A program made the translations under genes and the position numbers. The notes beneath the pieces are model-generated. The model made no database searches, was not told where the DNA came from, and saw nothing but the letters and a program-made list of their open reading frames with translations. 35,449 nt of DNA, taken from Ruminococcus flavefaciens (lineage in GTDB: Bacteria; Bacillota; Clostridia; Oscillospirales; Ruminococcaceae). Where the stretch lies: contig DFHF01000059.1 of NCBI GenBank assembly GCA_002371825.1, positions 1-35,449 on the forward strand, written 5' to 3'. Shown here piece after piece: positions 7,476-17,300 of this stretch; positions within the stretch are counted from its first letter, which is position 1, and the number at the start of each line of letters is the position of its first letter.

Positions 7476-8048
7476 ATGAATGAAAGACCTGAACTTACAA
7501 CAAATACGAACGCTGCTGCTTTCAGAAATTTCTACTATCTCAAAGAAGAGCTTGTGCAGTTCTGCCGTGAAAACAGTCTGCCCACATCTGGCTCAAAACA
7601 GGAACTTACAGAGCGGATAGCACACTTCCTTGAAACAGGCAGGGTGCTTAACAGTCAGGCACAGAGGAAAGCATCTGCTGTCATCGGAGACATTAACGAA
7701 AGCTCGGTTATCGAAGCAAATATCGTGTGCTCGGAAAAGCACCGTGCCTTTTTCAAAGATAAGATAGGCAAGTCCTTTTCGTTCAATGTGGCATTCCAGA
7801 AGTGGCTGAAAAGCAATGCAGGAAAGACCTATGCCGATGCAATAAATGCCTACTATCAGATCCTGGAAGATAGGAAAAAGGGCAAGACAGTCATTGACAA
7901 GCAGTTTGAGTACAACACATATATCCGTGACTTCTTCGCCGATAATCAGGGAAAAAGTCTCGATGACGCAATAAAGTGCTGGAAATACAAAAAAAGCCTT
8001 GAGGGGCATAACCGCTATGAAAGGTCTGACCTGATTGCACTTACCTGA
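7476..8048 (+). CDS. SAP domain and DUF6434 protein
   Basis: This 190-aa cytoplasmic protein has two parts. Residues about 15-55 form a SAP-like helix-extended-helix motif (YYLKEELVQFCRENSLPTSGSKQELTERIAHFL), a fold often linked to DNA or RNA binding. The C-terminal half (about 85-190) contains KIGKSFSFNVAFQKWLKSNAGK and a second, similar unit DFFADNQGKSLDDAIKCWKYKKS, which I associate with DUF6434. A ribosome site (GAGGTG) lies about 10 nt before the ATG. The 100-nt gap to comF includes a loose inverted repeat (ATCCCCAT / ATGGGGA). A bidirectional terminator follows. Confidence 0.75.
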   Translation: MNERPELTTNTNAAAFRNFYYLKEELVQFCRENSLPTSGSKQELTERIAHFLETGRVLNSQAQRKASAVIGDINESSVIEANIVCSEKHRAFFKDKIGKSFSFNVAFQKWLKSNAGKTYADAINAYYQILEDRKKGKTVIDKQFEYNTYIRDFFADNQGKSLDDAIKCWKYKKSLEGHNRYERSDLIALT

Positions 8049-8070
8049 ATTCAGCACTTACCCATAATAA

Positions 8071-8115
8071 AAACAACACCGCCGTTCAGATTCTTCCTGA
8101 GCGGCGGTGTTTTTA
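8071..8115. terminator. Bidirectional terminator between the SAP/DUF6434 gene and dxs
   Basis: AACACCGCCGTTCAG and CTGAGCGGCGGTGTT form a 15-bp arm pair with one G-T wobble. A T-run is present on both strands (TTTTTAT on plus, GTTGTTTTTATTA on minus), so it can stop both convergent transcripts. A near-identical unit is found at 1411-1457. Confidence 0.9.
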
Positions 8116-8153
8116 TAGTTATATCATCTTGTGCCACCAAATATGGTGAGCTC

Positions 8154-9905
8154 TTATTTCAGCGCACTGATTATCTCAGCAGTAAGCTTTTCGGCGGAGA
8201 TACCGTGAGCATCAAGCAGTTCATCTGCCTTGAATTCAGTGTGGAATGCCTTTGAAATACCGTGGCAGTGAACACGCATATCGGAATCGCCGTAAAATGC
8301 TGCGATATTCTGTCCGTAGCCGCCCATGACCTCGCCGTCCTCAATGGTGATGACAAGACTATGGTCAGCTTTTAATGTGTTCAGCAGTTCCTCATCTACA
8401 CCGCTGACAAATCTCGGATTTATAACTGTGATCTCCGTTCCGGTCTGAGCTTTTATTTTATCAGCCACTTCCAGTGCCATGGGAACAAGTCCACCTACTG
8501 CAAAGATTGCTGCCTTGCTGCCCCTGCGTTCTATCTTATTTTTCAGAACGGAATAATCAGTATCGTCAGCGATTCCTGTGGATCTCAGATTATCCACCTT
8601 TCTGATAGCAACAGGGTGCTGCTTCTGAGTAGTCGCATAGCGGAACATCTGCGTGAACTCCTCATTGCTTGCAGGAGCAAGATAAATGAGATTTGGGATA
8701 TGGGCAAACATCTGTATATCGCAGAGCGCAATGTGGGTATTTGAATTCATACCGTATGCACCGGGACTGAGTATCAGGAAAGTTGCAGGACTGTCATTCA
8801 GGCACACATCATGTGACATCTGGTCATAGGTCCTCTGGAAGAAGGGAGCAAATGTGCCGAATACAGCTGTACCGCCGTTTCGTGCGATACCGCCTGCCAT
8901 AGCGACTGCATTTTCCTCTGCGATGCCGACGTCGATGAACTGTCCACGGTCAACGTATTCCTCACGGACACCCTGCACAAATCCCAGTCCCATGGGAGTT
9001 GCAGCATTCAGAACGATGGCATTCTCATTTGTGTCCAGCAGTTCTTTCAGGCAGTTGAATACAACGCTTTCGCCGCCCTCATCAGGGTACAGCGGTGAGC
9101 CGTCCTCAACATGGAAGGGACCGCCTGCGTGCCAGCTTTCACGGTCTTTTTCCGCATAGGGCAGGCCTTTTCCCTTGATAGTGTGGATATGGAGCACTAC
9201 AGGGTGGCCGATGTCCTTCACGCTCTCAAACAGCTCCACCAGCTTTGGGATATCGTGACCGTCATCAAGATAGCGGTAGTCCAGTCCCATTGCCCGGAAG
9301 ATATTGTCCTCGGCAGTGCCATTGGATTCACGGAGCTTTTTCAGTGTTTTGTAGAGTCCGCCGTGGTTTTCAGCGATACTCTGGTCATTGTCATTTACGA
9401 TGATTATGAGGTTCTTGTCATACTCTCCTGCGTAGTCAAGCGCTTCGAGAGCCTCTCCGCCGGACAGTGAGCCGTCGCCGATAAGGGCGATTATATTCTC
9501 ACTGCGCTTATTCAGGTCACGTCCCTTTGCAAGTCCGAGAGCAAGGGAAACAGAGGTTGAAGTGTGGCCGACAATGAACATATCGTGCTCGCTCTCATTG
9601 GGATTGGTATATCCTGTCACATCGTGAAAATGCTCCTCGTCAAGGAAGGCTTCCTTTCTGCCGGTCAGTATCTTATGGGGATAGCACTGGTGGGACACGT
9701 CAAAAACTATCTTGTCCTTTGGGGAGTCAAATACATAGTGGAATGCCACTGTCAGCTCCACAATACCCAGATTAGGTCCCTGATGTCCGCCGGCTTTGCT
9801 TATCTTGTTGATGAGTGCGGCTCTTGTCTCGTCCGCAAGTGTCCGGAGCTGGGATACCTCCAGATTTTTGATGTCGGCAGGGCCGTTGATATTTTCTAAG
9901 TACAT
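8154..9905 (-). CDS. dxs: 1-deoxy-D-xylulose-5-phosphate synthase, short type
   Basis: DXS condenses pyruvate and glyceraldehyde-3-phosphate, using thiamine diphosphate, in the first step of the MEP isoprenoid pathway; the product also feeds thiamine and pyridoxal synthesis. The protein is 583 aa from the ATG at 9905, which has AAGGAGG 8 nt upstream. An in-frame ATG 10 codons earlier lacks such a site. Visible motifs are GGHQGPNLGIVELT (39-52), SHQCYPHKILTGR (71-83), the ThDP/Mg motif GDGSLSGGEALEALDYAGE with ND at 171-172, and GIAEENAVAMAGG around the catalytic Glu. Canonical DXS is about 620 residues and reads AEQHA at that site, so this belongs to the shorter divergent clade common in clostridia. 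It forms an operon with the flavodoxin 14 nt upstream. Confidence 0.85.
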   Translation of the reverse strand: MYLENINGPADIKNLEVSQLRTLADETRAALINKISKAGGHQGPNLGIVELTVAFHYVFDSPKDKIVFDVSHQCYPHKILTGRKEAFLDEEHFHDVTGYTNPNESEHDMFIVGHTSTSVSLALGLAKGRDLNKRSENIIALIGDGSLSGGEALEALDYAGEYDKNLIIIVNDNDQSIAENHGGLYKTLKKLRESNGTAEDNIFRAMGLDYRYLDDGHDIPKLVELFESVKDIGHPVVLHIHTIKGKGLPYAEKDRESWHAGGPFHVEDGSPLYPDEGGESVVFNCLKELLDTNENAIVLNAATPMGLGFVQGVREEYVDRGQFIDVGIAEENAVAMAGGIARNGGTAVFGTFAPFFQRTYDQMSHDVCLNDSPATFLILSPGAYGMNSNTHIALCDIQMFAHIPNLIYLAPASNEEFTQMFRYATTQKQHPVAIRKVDNLRSTGIADDTDYSVLKNKIERRGSKAAIFAVGGLVPMALEVADKIKAQTGTEITVINPRFVSGVDEELLNTLKADHSLVITIEDGEVMGGYGQNIAAFYGDSDMRVHCHGISKAFHTEFKADELLDAHGISAEKLTAEIISALK

Positions 9906-9919
9906 AGCTTTATCCTCCT

Positions 9920-10375
9920 TTATATGTTCAGCCATTCCCTGACAGCAGCTTCTGTCAGATGATTTCCGTCAATGCTTTTGTGGACATTCCCCCTGCACAG
10001 CTTCTTCACGTCGTCTGTGCCTACAGGACCGCTTCCGCCGTGGGTATTGAAGAGGTACACGTTCTTACCGGTGAGGTCGTACTGCTCAAGAAAGCTCAGC
10101 ACTATCATCGGGCAGGTATACCACCATGCAGGATAGCCTGCCACAATGTCAGTATACTGCGATATATCCGCAATTCCTCCTTCAAAGGAAGGCCGTGCGT
10201 CATTGTCACGCTCTTTTTTTGCCTGTGCTGCGCAGATAGGATATATCTTGGAGTACGACTTTTCAGGCCTCAGCTCAAATATATCACCGCCCGTGACCTC
10301 TTTGATGAGTCTGGCGGCTTTTCCTGTGTGTCCGCCCCACGAAAAGTATACGGTCAGGAATTTTCTATCCGTCAT
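9920..10375 (-). CDS. Flavodoxin-family protein
   Basis: This 151-aa FMN-binding flavodoxin-like protein has the phosphate-binding loop near the N-terminus (YFSWGGHTGKAARLI, in place of the usual T-x-T-G-N-T). GYPAWWYTCPMIVLSFLEQYDLTGKNV sits in the middle, and FNTHGGSGPV forms the second flavin-contact loop. The family transfers electrons or acts as NAD(P)H-dependent quinone or flavin reductases. The start ATG has GGAGG 8 nt upstream. It lies first in an operon with dxs. The MEP enzymes IspG and IspH can take electrons from flavodoxin, so the pairing is biochemically sensible, though no direct link can be shown here. Confidence 0.85.
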   Translation of the reverse strand: MTDRKFLTVYFSWGGHTGKAARLIKEVTGGDIFELRPEKSYSKIYPICAAQAKKERDNDARPSFEGGIADISQYTDIVAGYPAWWYTCPMIVLSFLEQYDLTGKNVYLFNTHGGSGPVGTDDVKKLCRGNVHKSIDGNHLTEAAVREWLNI

Positions 10376-10450
10376 AGTGCGCCTCCATTCCGGTATTGAT
10401 TTTGATAGCAGTTCATGTTATAATTGGAACAGATATCCTGTCACAACCAT

Positions 10451-10480
10451 ATTATAGCATAACACCTGGGATTTGTACAA
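10451..10480 (-). promoter_or_regulatory. Promoter of the flavodoxin-dxs operon
   Basis: On the minus strand, TTGTAC (10480-10475) and TATAAT (10456-10451) have an 18-bp spacer and an extended -10 (TGC). The element lies in the 154-bp divergent region shared with the LysR gene, the normal place for LysR control. Confidence 0.65.
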
Positions 10481-10529
10481 TGCCGATACGGTATACTGCT
10501 ATAAACGAAAATTATACTGAGGTAATAAT

Positions 10530-11369
10530 ATGTTGGAATTATATCTCCTGCGGCAGCTTGCTGCATTCAAGGAATACGGCACACTCTCCGAAGCTGCCGA
10601 AAGACTGTATCTCTCACAGCCTGCACTTAGCCGGAATATGAGAAAGCTGGAGGAAGAGATAGGTGTACCGCTGTTTGTGCGCAGCCGCAACAAGCTGGAG
10701 CTCAACGAAAACGGCATACTGACCGCTGAGCTTGCCGAAAAAGCTATCTCCGAAATAGACAGCATCCCAAAGCAGGTGCGTGATCTTGACCGCAGCCGCA
10801 GAACTATTTCGCTGGGTGTCTGTGCGCCTGCACCCATATGGAAACTGACTCCGCTGCTGTCGCAGCTATGCCCGACAATGACGATACAGACCGAGATAAC
10901 AGAGGAAACAGAACTGCTGGAAGGTCTCCACAACGGACAGTATCAGCTGATAGTGCTGCATTTTCAGCCCGAGGATAAGCACTACATAAGCACCGCCTGC
11001 GGAACTGAAAAGCTGTTCTTCTCGCTGCCGCCCACACACAGGCTTGCAAATGAAGCTGAGCTGACCTTTTCCGACCTTGACGGAGAGAACTTTCTTCTGA
11101 TGTCGGAGATAGGCTTCTGGCACGATATGGCCGTCAGAAAGATGCCCCATTCCAGATTTCTTATACAAAACGACCGCTTTACTTTCGATGAGATAGTCAA
11201 TGCCTCTGTTCTCCCCTCATTCAGCACGGATACTGCAAACGAGTTTTTCGGAAGCAGCTCAGACCGTGTAGAGATACCCATTACCGACGAAGAGGCAGAG
11301 GTCAGATATTTCCTCGTTTGCCTGAAGGAGAATGAAAAGCAGTTCAGGCAGCTGTTTGAAGTTCTGTAA
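10530..11369 (+). CDS. LysR-family transcriptional regulator
   Basis: This 279-aa regulator has an N-terminal winged helix-turn-helix (residues 1-60: LRQLAAFKEYGTLSEAAERL, LSQPALSRNMRKLEEEIGVPLF) followed by a linker helix and a periplasmic-binding-protein-like effector domain (about 90-279). It starts at the ATG with GAGGTAA upstream. It is divergent from flavodoxin-dxs, with 154 bp between the starts. LysR regulators usually control the divergent neighbour, so regulation of that operon is the likeliest role; the effector is unknown. Confidence 0.9.
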   Translation: MLELYLLRQLAAFKEYGTLSEAAERLYLSQPALSRNMRKLEEEIGVPLFVRSRNKLELNENGILTAELAEKAISEIDSIPKQVRDLDRSRRTISLGVCAPAPIWKLTPLLSQLCPTMTIQTEITEETELLEGLHNGQYQLIVLHFQPEDKHYISTACGTEKLFFSLPPTHRLANEAELTFSDLDGENFLLMSEIGFWHDMAVRKMPHSRFLIQNDRFTFDEIVNASVLPSFSTDTANEFFGSSSDRVEIPITDEEAEVRYFLVCLKENEKQFRQLFEVL

Positions 11370-11419
11370 AGCCTGAGCTTGACGGCGAATAAAACCGCAG
11401 CATCTTATCTTTTAACAAA

Positions 11420-11443
11420 AAGAGCGCACAGATGTGCGCTCTT
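11420..11443. terminator. Bidirectional terminator
   Basis: AAGAGCGCAC and GTGCGCTCTT form a perfect 10-bp stem with an AGAT loop. It lies between the convergent LysR gene and the transglutaminase-like gene; the T-run is better on the minus strand (CTTTTTGTT). Confidence 0.85.
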
Positions 11444-11470
11444 AAACTATATCATGTTATAATATTCAGT

Positions 11471-14311
11471 CTAAAATGCAACCTTTCCAAGCAGATCCCA
11501 TATCAGAGCAACTGCATCATAGAACTTATCGTTTGCTGATGCATCCTCATCGCTCATTTCATCTGCCAATTCTATGGTCGAAATGATAGTTGCCACCCAG
11601 CTGATGATAGTGTCTGCTGCACCGCCAAGCAGCTGGCCTCCGAGAGATGCGATATTCACCACTGTATCGAAGATATTCTGATATGTAAAGTTTTTGAAGT
11701 CTTCGAGGCAGTCATCGCCCTCCTCAGCATATCTGAAGATAAAGTCATAGGTATCGTATCTCATTCTGAAGGCTGAACCGAGAGCGAATGCTGCTCCTAT
11801 CATGGAATGTGCGCCCTCAAGCGTATTCTTTACATTTCCGGTAAACTGGCCTACCTCAAACTTTGTATAGCCGATGACCATGCTTCCCAGTGCGATCTCT
11901 GCATTGAGAGCTGAAAGAATATTGTTGATCTGGAAAAGCTTTTCAAAGTCCATTGAAGAGCCGCCGGCAGTACCTCCGGAGATCATATAGGATGCAGAGC
12001 CTGTATTCATATCATAAGCGATATAGGCTGTACCAGTCCAGTCGCCTATAGTGAGAGTCTCGGGAACTACCTCTATCTGCATACCCCTGTTGACGAAGTC
12101 CCTTATCTCTCTGCGTACTGATTCTGCGATATTGCACTCAGCAAGCTCTGCCTCAAGATTGCTCTTTGTTATATAGCGGAGACTGATCCCCTTATTCAGG
12201 GCTGCCTGCATAACACTTACAGTTGAGATACAGGTCTCGTTCTTATCAATGAGCTGTTCCCAGATATAGCCCTCAAAATAGGACTCTACCGTACCCATTG
12301 CAGTATTGAATTCCTTCTCCTTTTTCTTATCGCCGTCAAGATTTATGCTGTATGAGCTGTTGTAAGCAACGTCGATATAGAAAGCACCGGGTTCAAGTGA
12401 CTTGACTACACCGTATGATGTACGTCTGTGGAACTGATATCCGGTTATTGCAAGTCCAAGCTGTCTTGAATGATCGATATTCATCATCATTGACTGCACT
12501 GAGGACTGTGAGTCACAGAGTGCGAAGTAGTATTTTCCGGAATAATCCAGAAGAGATCCAAGCACCTCAGGAGTGCAGGTCTTCTCGGGAGAATAATCCT
12601 TTGCTGCCGCATCTATTCTTTCCTCAGCAGCCTTTGCTTCGTCAGATGATATCTTCTGAAGATCGATATTTATAGCATACATTGAGCCGGCATAGACTGT
12701 ATCATCCAGCACTGTAGTACCTGTTCCGTCATTTATAACGGTGGCCATTTTCTGGACTGAACCAAGTGATATCTCCATGCTTCCGGAGCTCTTAACATCA
12801 CCGCAGGTCACTACGGGAACTACATTGACAAGATATGCTGGTACATCGGTGATCTTTTCATATCTATCGATGACCTCTCTGTCGTACTCGCTTGCAGGCT
12901 CATATGAAACTATGAGAGGCTTGCCGTAAAGTCTGGATACACTTTCGCTGAGGAGCTGCTCTCCGTCAACGGATATGCTTACAGAAGCCTTGTCAGAATC
13001 CTTTATGAAAGAATATCTCTGATCTGCTTCAAGCACTGTATAGGGAAGTGAAGAAGGGATGTACTCGTCCTCACAAGCCACTAAGGATCTGTAGTAAACA
13101 TCTACGCTTTCAGGTGACAGATCTGTCTTTTCATAAAGTCCGGAGAATTCCTCCTGACCGTTCTTTACTATCTCAAGAAGTCTTCTGTCATCATCATTAT
13201 ACTCAGGCACAACGCTCTGCTTTACTGTCTCTACCTTCTTGAATGAAGGATCAAGCTGTACCCACACACTTTCACCGCCGGCTTTTCCTGCGCCTCGGTA
13301 ATCTGTGTAGGGGATGCAGGCCTCTGCCCATGTATGATACATTTTGTATCCTACTATCTGTCCGTTATGGTTGAGCCTTGCTGTATTCTTGTATCTTGCT
13401 GCAAGAAGTCTTCCTGCACTTGATGCATCTGAGGCTCCTGTCAGCTCTACAGCCTGCTCGGGAGTTATCCTTACTGTTCCGCTCATGAATCTTGCAGGTA
13501 TGCCCTTTGCCCTGAGAAGAGCTACAAGCAGAGCTGCCTGATCCATGTCATTTCCGCCCAGCTGCTCCAGAGTGATCGAAGGATCCTTCTTTGAGCCGGT
13601 ATAGGCTTCATTGGCTATGCTGTTCTTTACAAAAAGATATATATCCTTTGCACTTCCCAGTCTGTCAGCAAGCTCCTTTATTGCCGCAGGGTCTGAAACA
13701 TCCCTGTCATAAACAAGGTCATCTGCCGATGCTGCCGGAGATACTATCTCCGCACTGCTTTCTGCCGCACTTGCTGATACTGTCTGCTCTGTAGGCAGTA
13801 CTGCTATATTCGGTACTGCGTCCGATTTATGATACTCCTCAGGCTCAGCAAACTCAGAGTTGATGAATGCAAGATTCTCCTCTGGGTTTATTCCGTTTTT
13901 AAGCTCTGTAAGTGCCTTGAAGGTCTCTGCATATCTGACATTGAGCTCGTTTTCATAGCGCTGCTGACGGGCAATTATCTCATCATCTGCCCAGCCGCTG
14001 ATCTCTACTGCTACTGCTTCTGCCTCAGCCTTATCGGCTTCCATTCCGGCTATCATGCTGTCACAGAGCTCAGCTACTCTCTCGCTGCTGCCATTTTCAT
14101 AGGCATGATTCAGCTTCTGGATATCTGTTACTCCGTCCTCCACTATGACTGCTTCCGCAGGCGCTTTTCTTACGGGAGTCTGTACTTCTCCGATAGACGC
14201 ACTGTTTCTTTCCTTCAGGAGCACTTCTCCTGCATAGCTTCCTGTGGAGCTGATCGTAAATGCTGCCGCTGTTACGAAGGCTGCTGCTTTAATGATATTA
14301 CTCGTTTTCAT
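11471..14311 (-). CDS. Large secreted protein with a transglutaminase-like domain lacking the catalytic Cys
   Basis: This 946-aa protein has a signal peptide (1-27, cut near SYA-G). A charged helical region follows, then a transglutaminase-like core at about 220-360. The core contains LGGNDMDQAALLVALLRAKGIPAR (His326 in YHTWAEACIP, Asp354 in WVQLDPSFK). At the usual Cys position (G-x-C-x-D) the protein has Asp255, so the His and Asp are kept but the nucleophile is missing. I recall similar Cys-less sequences in transglutaminase-like proteins of other bacteria, so this may be a family trait. The rest is a beta-rich region and a C-terminal segment with hydrophobic stretches (about 790-946). Its ATG overlaps the end of the upstream 1472-aa gene by 14 nt with GGAGG just before, so the two are translationally coupled. 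Confidence 0.75.
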   Translation of the reverse strand: MKTSNIIKAAAFVTAAAFTISSTGSYAGEVLLKERNSASIGEVQTPVRKAPAEAVIVEDGVTDIQKLNHAYENGSSERVAELCDSMIAGMEADKAEAEAVAVEISGWADDEIIARQQRYENELNVRYAETFKALTELKNGINPEENLAFINSEFAEPEEYHKSDAVPNIAVLPTEQTVSASAAESSAEIVSPAASADDLVYDRDVSDPAAIKELADRLGSAKDIYLFVKNSIANEAYTGSKKDPSITLEQLGGNDMDQAALLVALLRAKGIPARFMSGTVRITPEQAVELTGASDASSAGRLLAARYKNTARLNHNGQIVGYKMYHTWAEACIPYTDYRGAGKAGGESVWVQLDPSFKKVETVKQSVVPEYNDDDRRLLEIVKNGQEEFSGLYEKTDLSPESVDVYYRSLVACEDEYIPSSLPYTVLEADQRYSFIKDSDKASVSISVDGEQLLSESVSRLYGKPLIVSYEPASEYDREVIDRYEKITDVPAYLVNVVPVVTCGDVKSSGSMEISLGSVQKMATVINDGTGTTVLDDTVYAGSMYAINIDLQKISSDEAKAAEERIDAAAKDYSPEKTCTPEVLGSLLDYSGKYYFALCDSQSSVQSMMMNIDHSRQLGLAITGYQFHRRTSYGVVKSLEPGAFYIDVAYNSSYSINLDGDKKKEKEFNTAMGTVESYFEGYIWEQLIDKNETCISTVSVMQAALNKGISLRYITKSNLEAELAECNIAESVRREIRDFVNRGMQIEVVPETLTIGDWTGTAYIAYDMNTGSASYMISGGTAGGSSMDFEKLFQINNILSALNAEIALGSMVIGYTKFEVGQFTGNVKNTLEGAHSMIGAAFALGSAFRMRYDTYDFIFRYAEEGDDCLEDFKNFTYQNIFDTVVNIASLGGQLLGGAADTIISWVATIISTIELADEMSDEDASANDKFYDAVALIWDLLGKVAF

Positions 14312-17300
14312 TTCTGCTGCCTCCTGTAATCTTTATCACTGCAAGACCTGCAATGCTGAGTATGGATATTATCCACATATATCCGGGTATCTGTCCGTCA
14401 CCGGTCTTAGGTGAATCTGTCTTCGGGTCTGCTGCCTTTTTGGTCGTTGAGGTCGTTGTTACTGCTGCGGCTGTTGTTACAGATGTAGTTGTTTCCGGAG
14501 TTATCTCTGAGACCACATCGAATCCGTCATAGTCAAGGTCTGATGTATTTCCGTTGTATACTGCCTTCAGGACACCTGAATAACGTCCGTCGGGAGGTAC
14601 GGGGAGGTCAAATTCCCTGCTGAGGCTGATCTTCTCTCCGGCCTTTATGCTTGCAGTCTCTGTGAAGCTGAATACAGCCTCTTCGCTTCCTTCCTTGTAT
14701 ACTGTCACTGAAAGCTCAGCATTCTCGATGTCTGCACTTCCTGGATTTGTCACCTCAGCAGCTGCCTGGCCCTTTCCGCCGTTTCCGCTGAGATCAAGTT
14801 TTCCGGAAAGCATTGTGACATCCTCTGTCACCTCAAACTCTGCCTCGTCCTCGGAAAGCTGAACTCCGTCCTGCATTACAGCAGCCTTTACCCTGTAGCT
14901 TCCGCTCATGAGAGTATCCGGCAGTATAGCGTCGTTGCAGCCGGTATTTCCGGAGGGCTCTACCATTCCTATGCTGTGCTCAAAGGAAGCTGCCTCTGAA
15001 CCGTCAGCTGTATTATATACCTTGACTACAAGTTCAAGGTCATTCTCAGTCATTCCCTGACTCTGATTGAACACCGCATGGTCAAGGTTTACAGGCTCAT
15101 TTACAAGATATTTCTTCTTGTCGCTGACTACTGTATTAACGATACTTGTGTCATTCGCAACTTTGAATACACTTTCTGCTGTTGCTATTACGGTATCGTC
15201 CTTCATCCATCTTATAACTGCATTGAATCGGCCTGTTGTATCAGCAGGTATAGTCCACTCTGCCTCACTTTCAAGCTTCTCGCCTGCGGAAAGGGTCTTA
15301 TCCTTTTCGGATACGAGCTCTGCGGCTGTAAGTCCGGATTCGTCTGTTATCTCTATCTTCATGTCAGCAGTTCTTCCGAAGGGAGCTGAAAGTGTATCTG
15401 CATCTATCTCCACCTTGTCGCCGTATGAATAGAGCTTCTTGTCTGTTATGATATTGGCTGTTATGTCGTTTTCTGCAAAGGGCATGATGTACTCTTCGCT
15501 GACATTGCCTGCATTATCTACTGCAAATATATGGATATACTGCGGCTGAGTAAAATCTGTAGGCACTGCCGTGAGTACTGCTGTACCGCTGTTGTCAGCA
15601 GAAACTATGTCAAGTATCTGGTCTCTTGTCTCGTTGTATTCGATAAGTCCGGGGTCCTCCTCGGAGCTTCCGCTTACCTTTACCACAAAGCCTGCAAGAT
15701 CGCTGAAAGCTGTATGCTTTGTGACATTTGAGATCACGCTGTCTGAATCAGGGGATTCCGGTGTTGCTGTGATGTAATACTCATAGTCTGTGGGATTGTC
15801 CTTTGTCTTTACCCTGACATTCACCTTGCCGTCCTGTGTATCGGATGATATCAGCTCCGGCTTATCAGGAGCATCGATATCATAGAATGAAGCGTCCTTT
15901 GCTGTGGTCTGCTGTGAGATCTGATATAGATAGAAAAGTGTATTTGCTATTACCTTTCTCTCATCATCAGTTGCCTGACCTGTACTGTCTCCGGTCTGTA
16001 TCATACCGAGATTATTCTTGGTACAGAGATAGAAGCCGTCGGTATAGCCGTTGCTCGGCTCTGTGCGCTTGTAGTTGTTGAGAGTGATCCACTCTATCGC
16101 ATCGGCGATATACTGACCTGAAGTATGGGTATTCGGAACAGTAAGATCACCTCTTATGACCCAGGGATAATTTGTAAGAGTTCCTATCTTTACCACTGAT
16201 ACTGATGTTGTTCGGTTTACATTGTTAGGACCTACCCAGAGTCCCGTCTGCTCTGCAAATTTATTGAAGTTTCTCTGGTAAATGGTATCATGCCCGAAGA
16301 GAACTCCTCGTCCGCTGTCTATGAACTTCTGTAACTCTTCTACTGATTTATCACTCAGATCATAGCCGCCGTTGACATCTGCTGTACCGAAGAATATAAC
16401 ATCGCATTTCCAGCTTCCGTCAGGATTATAGAGGTATGAAGCAGGATCGCTGTTGAAGTTTGAGATATGCACCGGATCGATGTCGAATATTCCCTTTCCT
16501 GCCGGCAGCTCTGTATCGCTGATAGTGGTATCCATCCATTCCACAAGATAGGGCTGAACAGGATATACATTCAGAACTCTGATGTGCTCCTCCTCATTCC
16601 ATATAGAACGAGGCTCCCACTTTTCTCCATTGGTCCTTCTGTTGAGCTGGTAGCTGTAGCTCTCGGCATCATTGCTGATATCGTTCCATGTGATATTTAT
16701 CATGTTCTCCTGGTCAGGATCCTCAGAGCTGTTCATGATAAGATCCTGTACCGGCTTATCAACTACGATGAGCTTACGCTGACCTTCTTTTATAAGATTG
16801 CCCTCGCTGTCGTAAAGCTTGCCGGTCACCACATACTCTCCTGCATCCTTTACATGGAATGTGAGCTGATCCTCATTCTTATAAACAGGGAATTCTGCCT
16901 TGCCCTCATAATATGTGAGGGTTCCCTTTTCAAGCTCAACATCAAAGCTGTTCTCTGTTATGAGCTCCTCACCTCTGTATACTGCAAGCTCTGCCTTTCC
17001 GGTAAATCTGCCGTTGGAGTAGTAGTTTATCTCTGCTCCTGCGGATATTTCCTTCTCATTGCCTGCATAGACATAGTACTCGCTGAGTATGGGACCGAAC
17101 CATGTCACCTCAAACTGTGTGGCTGCTCCGTCCTCAGGCTCATCATCTATTACCGGCGCTTCGATAACATTGAACTCTGCCTCGCCCTTTATTACCTCTT
17201 TTCCGTCGTTCAGACACACTGATTCTATAGTGTACTTTCCGGGCTTTGAGGTATCGGCACTGAAAATGAGCGGCTCGGGAGATACTGAATTCTTCTCCGG

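Noticed and set aside
9906..9935. Upstream start of dxs adding ten residues
   Set aside because: The ATG at 9905 has an ideal AAGGAGG site; the earlier ATG does not, and it overlaps the flavodoxin stop.
12415..13794. Several plus-strand ORFs opposite the transglutaminase-like gene
   Set aside because: They are shadows of the long minus-strand reading frame, without ribosome sites or recognisable domains.
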